From Pachyseris speciosa (lineage: Eukaryota > Cnidaria > Anthozoa > Scleractinia > Pachyseridae), in contig JAEMWC010000279.1 in NCBI GenBank assembly GCA_016490735.1, positions 441,001 through 505,000 of the forward strand: a stretch of 64,000 nt of DNA. Direction: 5' to 3'. This document shows, in pieces, positions 49,860 to 59,615 of the stretch (its first letter is position 1; each line of letters begins with the position of its first letter). The notes below the pieces were generated by a model. It saw nothing but the letters and a program-made list of their open reading frames with translations, ran no database searches and was not told the DNA's origin. A program made the position numbers and the translations under genes.

Positions 49860-52800
49860 AAATAGTTAAATATTGTTTTCTCCGCTCGTATTTCGTTATC
49901 CGGGAGATGAATTGAAACGTCATTTGACACGGACATTGTGCGTGCAAATATGTACAAATCGGTAATTGTTGAAGTCTGTTTAGAAAAAAAGATAAGCAAA
50001 ATGTTGGGCTGAATCGGTGGAACAGGATAATATGGTCAAATGTAACTGAATCAGGGTTTCAAATAAATCGAAGCGTGTTTCCTTAAAAACCCTCTCGGTC
50101 AATAAGTACATGGCATTTTCTTCATAAACATATCATAGTCTCGTTCCTTGAGTTATGTAATGTTAAGTAAATGATCAGGAGTGTTTCAATTGCAAATAGA
50201 CTGTATCTCTCCAGTGGTTACGTTTTACTTCTTGTACCATGTTAAAGTCTCGATGTCCATTCCGTTCTGACTCTAATCTCTAACTTCAGTTCCCGGGGGA
50301 TGCCCCCTCCCCGGGGGATGCCCCTCCGAGCTTTTGGTGGAGGTGGAAAACCAGGTTCTTCAAATCCTGAACCTATTTCAGACCAAACTATGTCATTTTC
50401 CATTCCGACCAGTTTTCGGAACTGGCCTTTTTCAGTACTGGTCCTGTAGAAATACTGTACCACTGGCTCAGTCTGTTATGGTTTAAACAAGCTTACCTAA
50501 AGTTTAAGTCTGACAGGAAGATTAAAGAGGCCATGTCAAAGAGTGACAGCTGGAGAAGAGATACTTGAAACGGAAGCATAATCCTTCTCAATACATTTTT
50601 TCCCCTTTGGGTTGATCGAAAAAACAAACTTCGAATTATCAACCCTGTGAGGTCTGCAAAGAACACGCTAGATTACGGATTACGCCTGATCTCCTACTTG
50701 GGTCAGTAACTACAATCCTGGCCAAAAGTGTTGGGACAGTTGACGGCAGATGACTGTACAGCCTTTCTTAAGACGGAGACGGCGCAAGCCCCCCTCCCCC
50801 CCCCCCCCCTCCCCTGTCAGTTGCACGTGTAAAAATATTTTTGGTACAACGATCACTGCAGTTACACCGGAAAAAGTAAATTATAAAATGAAGCTGCGAA
50901 AATATAATGAGCATTTTGATTCTAGTGGGCATGTTTTCCACTCGCGAAAGGTATGCGCTTGATGTTTGTCCGGAGTAACCACAAGATTATGTCACCAGGT
51001 CACGGAATTTATCTAATGTAGACTATTTCATGACGCCGTAATGATATGTATATTACAAAAATTAAAGCAGTTCATTACTTTCTGTGGGTACTAGGAAAGG
51101 GACTACCTCATTTCCCACGCATACAAACCAATCATCACATCAATTCTTTTCGGTAAAAACGGATACATGACCATACATGTTATATGATTATAGAACTCCC
51201 TTAATGAAATTCCTCTCGTCTTTACTAACAAAAGGTCAACTAAAAAACACATTACGAAACGTTTCATTTACACGAACTCGATAAATTGAGACATCTTTTT
51301 AATTTCAACAAAGCAGAATACAAGAAAAAATCCCGCCAAAATTATAAAGCAATCAGCAAATTAAGAAAGCATTTCTGAATATTCTGTAGGTCCAGTAGAA
51401 AACTTGAAATATCAGTTTTCAGACAAATTAATGTTAGCTTAGAAACGCCTGACACTGTTTGGTTAACATATTCTGATTAACTTTCCTTTTTTCCTTCGCA
51501 AAGCATGACAGTTTACGGATATTTTCTAATTTCTCGGGATGTTCGCTTCCTTAGATCGTATCTGACGGAATTATGGGGTGTTTTGTGCCATTAATCCTAC
51601 GGTGAGTCCACGTGCTGCTCTTGATCAGTTTAACTCTTTCTTGTACGGACCTTTTAACTGTGGTCCTCAGAGATCGCGGCCTTAAAAACCTGCAACGTTC
51701 CCAAATCCCAGACTATGGTTGAAACGAACCATTGTTATTGCCAAATGCTCAGTTGTTTAGAATTTATCACCCCGTAAACTAACAAAAACTCCCAATTTTC
51801 ATGGAATATGAGCGTTTATTTTGTTGCAAAAACTAAAAAACGCTCTCGGACAGCATAAAAAATACGCTACTTTGTCTTGAAGTTTTTAATATAAAAAATC
51901 CTCTTGAAGCGAAAAGTCTACATTTGCAGCAAACTTCGACTCCAATTTTTGCATTTAGTTCCACTTTTTCCTGCTCACTTCTTTAGCGCGACGTGGTTAA
52001 CGCTATTTGATTTCAGTCGTAATTTTCACGTTTCTGACCCAAAGGAATTCTGGGAAGTTCCATTTCACATATTTTTTATAATTGCACCGATTGTATTATT
52101 TACAAGTTAAAACTCGGCGAAATTGCCATGCAAGGTACCAGAATCCACTCACAAAACGGCTTAAGACACAACTTCACTCTGTGAATTGCCATCACTCGTT
52201 CGAATACTTTGAGCGGCCCACTTCGTGTGAAATTGCTTCTCGCCTCTGTTTTCTTTCAAAGGATTGCCTCTACCCATCAACCCAGCCTTATGATGCCAGG
52301 CAGGGGGCTTCTGAGGTGGAAAATGGCTCCAAAAGCACACTTATAAATGAAATACCTACCGAATTGTTAGCTAGAGTTGATCGCTTAAAACAAACTACAG
52401 CTGGTAACAAGGACCGTGGCGATAGAGCCTTCAGTCTTGTGGACCAGCAATATCGAATAACAAGATCGTGTTGACCTCCTACCCTCGGGAAATTGCGAAA
52501 AATACGTAAAAGGCGTTGCAAGGGAAAGGGTTAAGCTCAGTTCACTGATAAGTTCGTGGATCTTTGATTGACTCAGTAGTCGATTTCCATCGAGTGATTT
52601 TGCTTGACAAGGGATCTGAGGTTTCGACAAGCATAGAATGGAAATAGGAGATATGAACGAACTGAAGAAACAAGGCTCGTAATTTTGCCGTCCGAAGGGT
52701 GCGCCTTCGCCCTTAATCTGAAATTTTACATTGAAAGTAGGTCAACAAAAGTATTACGTCCATGTATTACTTACCGTTGATCTAAAAAAGAAAGACAATT

Positions 52801-53015
52801 GCAGAAGGAGCGATATCCACGGCTGCATTATCTTCTCGAGTGGTTTTTTTCGCTTGTGGTGGTAGAGAAAACTTGCACCAACGGGTCCGTGGTCTGCCTT
52901 TGCAAAGAACTTTCTTTAGTTTAATGTTCTCGAACTGCCGAAGCATATAGCTTTAGCTGATCCAGGTATTATCAACATCATCAGTGTTCATGCTAGGACA
53001 TCCCAATATTTGTTA
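49860..53015. other. Mostly unrecognised
   Basis: Frames here (for example 52082-52474 plus) match nothing known. At 50285-50460 a degenerate copy of the CCCGGGGG / CTATTTCAGACC element seen at 60644-61038 is present. A C tract lies at 50789-50814. Confidence 0.4.
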
Positions 53016-53018
53016 AGG

Positions 53019-53190
53019 GAACGCTATTTCTGGGGAACTCTAGCCAAAGCCAGGAATACTGAGCGAAGAAGTGTTTATCAGTTTTGGAGTCATTTTTTAT
53101 ACCTCATACAATGTTTTTAGACTTTTTATAAACCAAGATTTTAGCCTAGTTTTTTTGTCACATTTTTTGAAAGCTGAGCCATTATCTTGT
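53019..53190 (-). repeat. Dispersed repeat, copy 2 (inverted relative to 31619-31795)
   Basis: The shared blocks are GAACGCTATTTCTGGGGAAC and AGCCAGGAATACTGAG. Confidence 0.7.
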
Positions 53191-53344
53191 TTTCTTCTTA
53201 TGTGAGATTTGATCTATTTTCAGTCCACGAATAGCAAATGAAAATTATTAGATAAGTATTTTTTTAAAATAAATTAATGTTATTAATTAATATTATCGAT
53301 ATGTAAGTAGGTATTCTTTTTATTGTTATTAATAGAGTTGTGCA

Positions 53345-53640
53345 TTAATTATTATTATTATTATTATTATTATTATCATTATTATTATTATTATTATTGG
53401 ATTCTCTCCACTTGTCGGGTGTTCTACTGGGTAGTGTTGATTGTGTTTCAGTAACTCCCCGTAGCTTAGAGACACAACACTTTCCGCAACAGGTGAGCAG
53501 TTCCAAGAATGGCCGATAATTGTACACTTTCAAGGAAGTCAGGTACATCGAGCTTGCCAAACCAGGTCTTTGCACTTTTCGATATGCTTCCAAGAGCACC
53601 AATCACGATAGGTATTATTGTGACTTTCGAGGCCCTATGA
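53345..53640 (-). pseudogene. C terminus of a LINE with restriction-like endonuclease, copy 1
   Basis: On the minus strand the frame from 53635 reads VTIIPIVIGALGSISKSAKT, then VQLSAILGTAHLLRKVLCL and a stop near 53467. A short 3' UTR runs into an (AAT)n tail at 53346-53398. It is homologous to the end of the neighbouring fragment (PIVVGSLGS, then TLLGTVRILRKVLEL). Only the last 60 codons are left. Confidence 0.75.
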
Positions 53641-53697
<57 letters not shown>

Positions 53698-53698
53698 T
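53641..53698. repeat. (ATT)n microsatellite
   Basis: About 19 units, joining the 5' border of copy 1 to the 3' UTR of copy 2. Confidence 0.95.
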
Positions 53699-53699
53699 T

Positions 53700-54641
53700 A
53701 TCAGCTTTGTGAACTCGTTGATCTTTGTGAATCTGGATGATCCGGTTTGTTTCCTAAGGGAGCGGGTCATAGCCCATGACCAGAGGTCCCTTAGAGTTTT
53801 CTCCTTACTCTAGAGCTCCAACACCTTTCTCAAAATCCTTACCGTTCCCAGTAACGTAGTTTTCTGGAGGAATGAAATACTAATTTTGACATTCAACTTT
53901 CCCAACCAATTGTCCAACTTTTTTGTTACACTTCCCAATGATCCTACAACAATTGGTACCATCTGCACAGTTCTCATGTTCCACATTCTTGCAATTTCTC
54001 TTTTAAGATCCTGATACTTTTCAACTTTCTCATTCTCCTTTTCAACAATTCTTTTATCCGCTGGTACGGCAATAGTAATAATAGTGCACTTTCTCTCCTG
54101 TTTATTTACAACTACAATGTCCGGTCCTCTGGCTTCAATGACATGATCACACTGTATGTTCACGTCCCATAGCAGTTTAACGTCCTCGTTTTCACTTACA
54201 CTGTCAGGTGCGTGTTCATACCACTTATCCTTCTTTTCCAGATATTTCTCACATAACTTCCAATGAACTACTTTTGCAACATTGTCATTGCTCTGTTTGT
54301 ATTCCCTTTGGGCCAGTTTTTTACACTTACAGACAATATGGTTTACACGTACTCTCACCTTTCTCACCACATAGCCTACATAATGGGGATTCCACCGTTT
54401 TGTTAATATGGTATTTTACATAGTTAGTACTAAGGGCTTGTTCTTGGCCTGCACAAATAAGTGCTTCTGTTTGGATCTTCAAGTCTGCTTTTCGCAACAA
54501 GCTCCACGATTCTTCTACATGCGTTGTTTCTGATATTTCTCTTACAAATTGACCATGCAGCCATTTTTCCTTCCAACTGTTGAGTTTCTCAACTGTTGAG
54601 TCTCTCATGAGTTTCTCATGTTGAGTTTCTCTTATTATTAC

Positions 54642-54686
<45 letters not shown>

Positions 54687-54710
54687 AAGTGAAACCGGAA
54701 ATAACAATAT
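53700..54710 (-). pseudogene. C terminus of a LINE with restriction-like endonuclease, copy 2
   Basis: On the minus strand a CCHC-like knuckle starts at SPLCRLCGEKGEST and is broken by a shift near 54345. The frame then continues CKCKKLAQREYKQSNDN, EARGPDIVVVNKQERKCTI, TIAVPADKRIVEKENEKVEK and VPIVVGSLGSVTKKLDNWLG. Knuckle followed by a PD...D/K core is the restriction-like endonuclease end of R2/R4/NeSL-type LINEs. The stop is near 53811. The reverse transcriptase is missing, and an (ATT)n tract at 54636-54686 marks the 5' break. Confidence 0.8.
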
Positions 54711-55460
54711 ATAATTATATATCCCATAAAAAGGTAGATATAAGGCAAAGAAACAAAATGATGGTCGAAAAGGGTAACTTTTAATGCCATATATTACGGC
54801 GAGACATGACTAACCTTCTTCAGGGGCAACACTGAAGCAAAGTAAAAATGGAGAAAACGGTTACAATACAGAAATAGAAATAATAGACGTGTACTGAAGC
54901 GGCTACCAAAAAAAAAGGAATATAAGTAGTTTAAATTTTTGCCAGAGCTTACTAATAAATGTAAAAAAAAAATGGCTGTATTGAAATTTGGGGGTTAAAT
55001 GTTGTGCAGACGGAAGATTGTATTCATATTTTTGTGGATATTTATTATGAGTGGGCTTGGATCGAGGCAAGTGTATTTGTACTTCTTTGGGAAAATAGTT
55101 GACAACTTTTCTTTATTATTTTTACCTTTTTTAGTTTTTGCGTATTAATTCATTCATACCAGAAATCATAAGTGTTAGTTGAGAGAGAGAGAGAGAGATG
55201 CTCTGAAAACACGCCGATCCGCTCTTGTTCTGACAGTTTTTTTAGTTCACGATAAACCAAAACTTAAATGTTTTGCAATTTTTTTCTTTGGTTAAAATTA
55301 CGAAGGAAGACATTGCCCGCTATGTTTGTCATCGAATCGTAGATTCTCCACACCTCGCGATTCACACGTCATTTTGTTTAACCAATCACAGAAAGTGAAT
55401 CGACCTTCTGAAACGAAGCGACGGTTTGCTTGCGACAGTGCTGTAGCTGTGGTGAAAGTG
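54711..55460. other. No gene recognised
   Basis: A CCTGAAGAAGGTTAG-type segment (minus strand, about 54825) resembles LINE or Penelope 3' regions but lacks the GAAA of a hammerhead. A short (GA)n lies at 55184-55197. Confidence 0.4.
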
Positions 55461-55463
55461 GTA

Positions 55464-55905
55464 TTTGCGGTCAAGTTTAACAAAGTAATGGGAAATTTCT
55501 AGTCCGAAGCTTAACTACATTCAAAACGATGAAATGATTTTGAAATTTGGTTCATCCTGTCTCATAAAACCTTAGACCAAGTCAGTGGATTAACGAGCAC
55601 ATGAACGCTGTGCGATACCTCGTTCGACTCTCTCGTTCCGCCACTTCGACTAGGTCACCTGAAGATGTGTTAGACTGTGAAAGATTTGTGTGGTGAAAAG
55701 CTGAAATGGTCGCCAAAATGGGAGATTTGCCGTCAAATTCAACTAAGTAATGGAAAATTTCTAGTCCGAAGCATAAAACTTTAGATCAAGTCAGTGGATT
55801 AACGACGTCCACGTCAACGCTGTGCGATACCTCGTTCGACTCCACTCTCCTTCCGCCACTTCGACTAGGTCACCTGAAGATGTGTTAGACTGTGAAAATA
55901 TTTTG
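55464..55905. repeat. Tandem duplication, unit about 265 bp
   Basis: The unit beginning GTCAAGTTTAACAAAGTAATG at about 55471 recurs at about 55735. Shared blocks include TTTCTAGTCCGAAGC, GCTGTGCGATACCTCGTTCG and GGTCACCTGAAGATGTGTTA. Confidence 0.8.
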
Positions 55906-55929
55906 GCTATTCTGGCTACTCTGGGAAGA

Positions 55930-58400
55930 ATTATATCAAGGCTTGATGGACGGCTTTTTGGATGTATCTAAACCGTTGTGAAAGGGATTGTATTCGCGCC
56001 GCGACTGCATTCGACAACACATAAATTTTCCCGCCGTGCTTTGAGCATGACTAAAGACGAAGGATGTGCCATTTACGCGGTGGCCCGATGTAGCCTTTTC
56101 GACGATTGGAGAAGGTATTTACCGTTGACCTTTTATTTAGTCGTTTTCTTCAAAAAACTTACGGTCAACCGATAAGCCAGATAAGCGTTGTCTTTGTTTA
56201 TGTGCCCAACTTTTGTATGGCTCGGCAAGTAGTTAAGCCTACCCTCAAATTTGGTTTTCAAGTTTATCGTCAGTTTGTTTGTGAAGAAGGTTTTCAGGAT
56301 TTCTGTGTTGGACCCATTCTTATAGCAAATTACATTTAAATTTCCCCTCAATTTAAAAAATAGATTCAAATGAAATTTACCGTAAGCTTAAGCTTATAAT
56401 TTAAACATTGTTGTAAAAAGGTTTTTCGCCAGACTACCATTGTAAATAGGTGCCACAAACCAGAAGCGTAACACTTTGTAAAACTGCCAAATCTATTAAA
56501 ACAATTATTTGCTAATCTTTCTTTGTTTTTTTTCGACTGGTTCTTGGTCGGTTTTGACATAAACTTAAGTACTTGACGTCTTCAGAGTTATTAAGCTTAG
56601 GTACTTTCCGCGTTTAGCGCGCACGTACACGAACTCGCACAAACAGCCGTGATTTTAAAACTTTTCTCTGTTTCTGCTGAATCTTTGACATACAATTTTT
56701 AGCTTTATAAAATTGAATTAAATTATGTGAACCCCCATGCATTACAACCTCTGTGAAAACGTTTTTTGTAGTACAGTAATTTTTCAGATACAACAAAATG
56801 TTTCGCCACTCAAATTAAACTTATGTGTCGGAATCGTGTAATTCATTAGGGTAATCCATTTGAAAGCACGAACTGTTCCAGTATTTGTTTATGCGCAACT
56901 ATTTTTCTTAGGCCAATACTTTGAATAATGGCTTTATTGTACACTTTGTTATAATTGTAATAGGGAATTTAGTTCATGGACAGTATAAAATAAAGTTTTG
57001 ATGTCTGTGCGAATGAAGGTAACGTTTTAACTTCCGGTTGAAAATAAAGTAATCATTTATTCCGTCACTGTTTAAGATACGTTTTTAACCTTCAAATATC
57101 GTATTTAGTAAAATTGCTGAGCTTGCATCGGTTGCCTTAAGCAACTTAAATTGTTTCATTTAATGTTAGCATTAATTTGATTTCATTCGCATTGCTGCAA
57201 CTTCCAGTTTAAGTTTTATAATTTCAAGAATTAAACAACACTTTTTAGGTGGGAAGTGCATTTAAGTGTACCACAAACGCGCTTTTTTGTTTTGTTTTGT
57301 TTTTTTAACAAACAGCAACAACTATCTGTATCAACTTACATTCTCAAGTATACATTGTCCCTGAGCAGACAGCAGCCATAAAAAAAATAATAATTAAAAA
57401 AGTCGTCAAAAGTTCCGTTTAAAGAAAATGCAAGTCCAGTCCGTTGTCCAGTCCTTGGAATTTTTTTTCTAGCTAACCTTTTGTGGCGCGGCGTCGCAGT
57501 AAACAAAAAGCGCGCGAAAGTATAGCCTCGGTTTCGTTCTTTCCTCCAGGCCCTCTCCTCTGAAAAAATGTTAAACGTCGATCCTCGCCAAAAGCAATTG
57601 AAATTAGAAGAAACTGACAACGCCATCATAAAGAGCATACTCTCAAGCCTTAGGCAAAATTTTCTTTTATTCCTACCTCAAATAGTCGTTGAGCAGGAAG
57701 CTGACAAACTTTTCAGTTAGATTTTCTACTGCCGCACTTTTTTAGGAAAAAGTAATCATGGCCATTTTTTAAAACACTATTTATTAAACTACAACTTCGC
57801 TTAAAAATATTCTTGGAGAAAGGTTCTAGTAAACTTTTAGAGCAAATATTAAACTTCGGTCCGTTCTAGTCACGTGACCGATGACGTCACAGCATTAAAA
57901 ATGACAAAAATGTATATTTCATAAAAATATCTACCAATATCCAAATTTTTGTTTCCTCGCGTTTAATGCAACGCGAGATAGCACTTGTACCCAGACTCCC
58001 ACTTTTTGAAAATTGTATATACCTCCCTTAATATTTATATTTTGTTCGGTACCCGGGGAGTCCGAAATGGCTCACACCATTGTGCTTCAAACCACGTTGA
58101 CTGCTTTTTCAATAACAAAATAATTTCGTCACAGTAAGCAAAAACGCACTTGTGAGCAAAGTCACGTGACCAATGACGTCATCGCCCTTAGTCGTGTACA
58201 ATAATTAGTTTATGGTAAGACTTATTTCTAGACAACGTGGGGGTCTTGCTGCCCTCAAACTGACCAAGTTATTTGGGATTGACGATTTTCCAGCTGCAAA
58301 GGATTCTGGGAAGGTTCTTATTATAATTATATATTGTTATTTAATTATTATTATTATTATGGCGGTGGAGTGTAAACGACCACAGTAGACTGCTAGTTGC
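55930..58400. other. No gene recognised
   Basis: The region has CpG-rich patches near 56000 and 57480-57560 and short plus-strand frames after them (ATG at 56049 and 57568). None is supported by homology or by clear splice sites. Confidence 0.35.
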
Positions 58401-58408
58401 TATAAAGA

Positions 58409-58609
58409 ATGGCGAAAGCTATGCGACTACCATGTCATGGATCAGGGCAAGTGTTCTTTGCGCTGCTGATATCAGCGTTACTTTGCTTAAGAGGTTCGCG
58501 AGTTTCTAGGAGAGTTCATTTGGAGTTGTCGGACATTGACTTAGCCGCCGCCCAGTTGCTCAAAGCATGGTTAGCGCTAACTCGGGTTAAATACCATGAC
58601 AACCTATAG
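58409..58609 (+). CDS. Hypothetical ORF with signal-like start
   Basis: ATG at 58409 in a good context (AAAGAATGG) opens 66 codons with VFFALLISALLCL near the start. The frame runs into a MITE at 58556, so its last third is not original. It may be the first exon of a secreted protein or chance. Confidence 0.25.
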   Translation: MAKAMRLPCHGSGQVFFALLISALLCLRGSRVSRRVHLELSDIDLAAAQLLKAWLALTRVKYHDNL

Positions 58610-58666
58610 GTTTTAATACATCTTAACCAATGGTTAGCGCTAACCACGCTTCCTGCAACTCAGTCC
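58556..58666. mobile_element. Short MITE with GGTTAGCGCTAAC arms
   Basis: The ends pair CAGTTGCTCAAAGCATGG with the complement of CCACGCTTCCTGCAACTC. Both arms contain the palindrome GGTTAGCGCTAACC. Confidence 0.65.
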
Positions 58667-59091
58667 AGCCAGTTAGTACGTAACGCTATTTGGTCTAGTA
58701 TCTGACCTCTGCCAGGACGTCCAGGGTTCGGCAGAATTTTATTGAGTTACCTGCTCAGTCAGGAGCGTTGATTTTAGCGGAACTGATTTTCTTCATCGGT
58801 CATCAGCTTCAAACGAGTATTTCTCCCCTAATATAATGAAACACAATCGTTTCAAATGACAGTCTAAATACAGTCTATTGTCTATTCAGAAACTGTTGTA
58901 ATAAAGTCTATTCTATCACAATCAGTAATATTGGTGGTAAAGAATCAATCAAAGAAAAAAATCTCCCCTAGCAAAGTTTGGCGTTGAGTGAATTGTTCAA
59001 ATCAAGGAGTCGCTGACGGGAAATCCATAAAGTATTTGCAGAGCTATTTGTTCGTGTTCACTGAATGTCACACTCCTAACACGTCCGTGGA

Positions 59092-59615
59092 TTAAACTGA
59101 AGTTTCCAGCAACATCAGCTGAACTTCTATAATTTGGGCGGCGTCGTCCCGGCCAAACTTACGGTCTCGGCCAGCTTATTCAATGGATATTTTCGGGTCC
59201 CGATCTCCATCATCGTTAACAGACTGTCTGTAGGGGACGCAGGAGGTTTGCGGTTATCCATCCATCGAATGTGTTTCATCTTAAGGCCAAGCTTTTCGGC
59301 CAAATGCTTCCAGTTGGCTGTAGGATGTGGTGGATCGAGAATTATAATAAGCTCGTCACGCCCCCTACGAGTGAGCGAATCTATATACTTCAAGGGCTCA
59401 AAAACACTGGGCGATGAGTAACCGGAAGATGATTCTCGGGTATGAGTTGGAGACTGGCAAGCATTGCCTGAGCATGCAACATTCATCGGAGGTGACGACT
59501 GTGCGGAATTGCTGATTGAATCTGCACTCAGCACATCGCTGGTGGTGTGTACACAGAACATGTTTGCTTCTTTAGGCGGGTCAGCTGAGACAGCGCTTTC
59601 ATCATAGTCACAATC
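59092..59615 (-). CDS. Last exon of the second gene: linker and disrupted death domain
   Basis: The acceptor GAAACAG precedes GAT at 59615. The linker has a Ser-rich patch (SSPPMNVACSGNACQSPTHT). The death domain runs RRGRDELIIILDPPHPTANW, then KHLAEKLGLKMKHIRWMDN and PLNKLAETV. Four bases appear to be missing (or one phase lost) next to GTAAGTTTGG. The last helix is thus replaced in the main frame. GTAAGT is also a good splice donor, so splicing to a later exon is a further possibility. Confidence 0.8.

Noticed and set aside
54780..54850. Further hammerhead ribozyme (CCTGAAGAAGG on the minus strand)
   Set aside because: The CTGANGA-like start is present but there is no GAAA after a closing stem, so the core is incomplete.
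56020..56125. Promoter with TTTTCCCGCC (E2F-like) and first exon starting at 56049
   Set aside because: One short motif and a weak donor (AAGGTATTT) with no recognisable peptide are too little to call a gene.
57568..57720. 50-codon ORF after a CpG-rich patch
   Set aside because: Too short, no homologue, no splice donor in a useful place.
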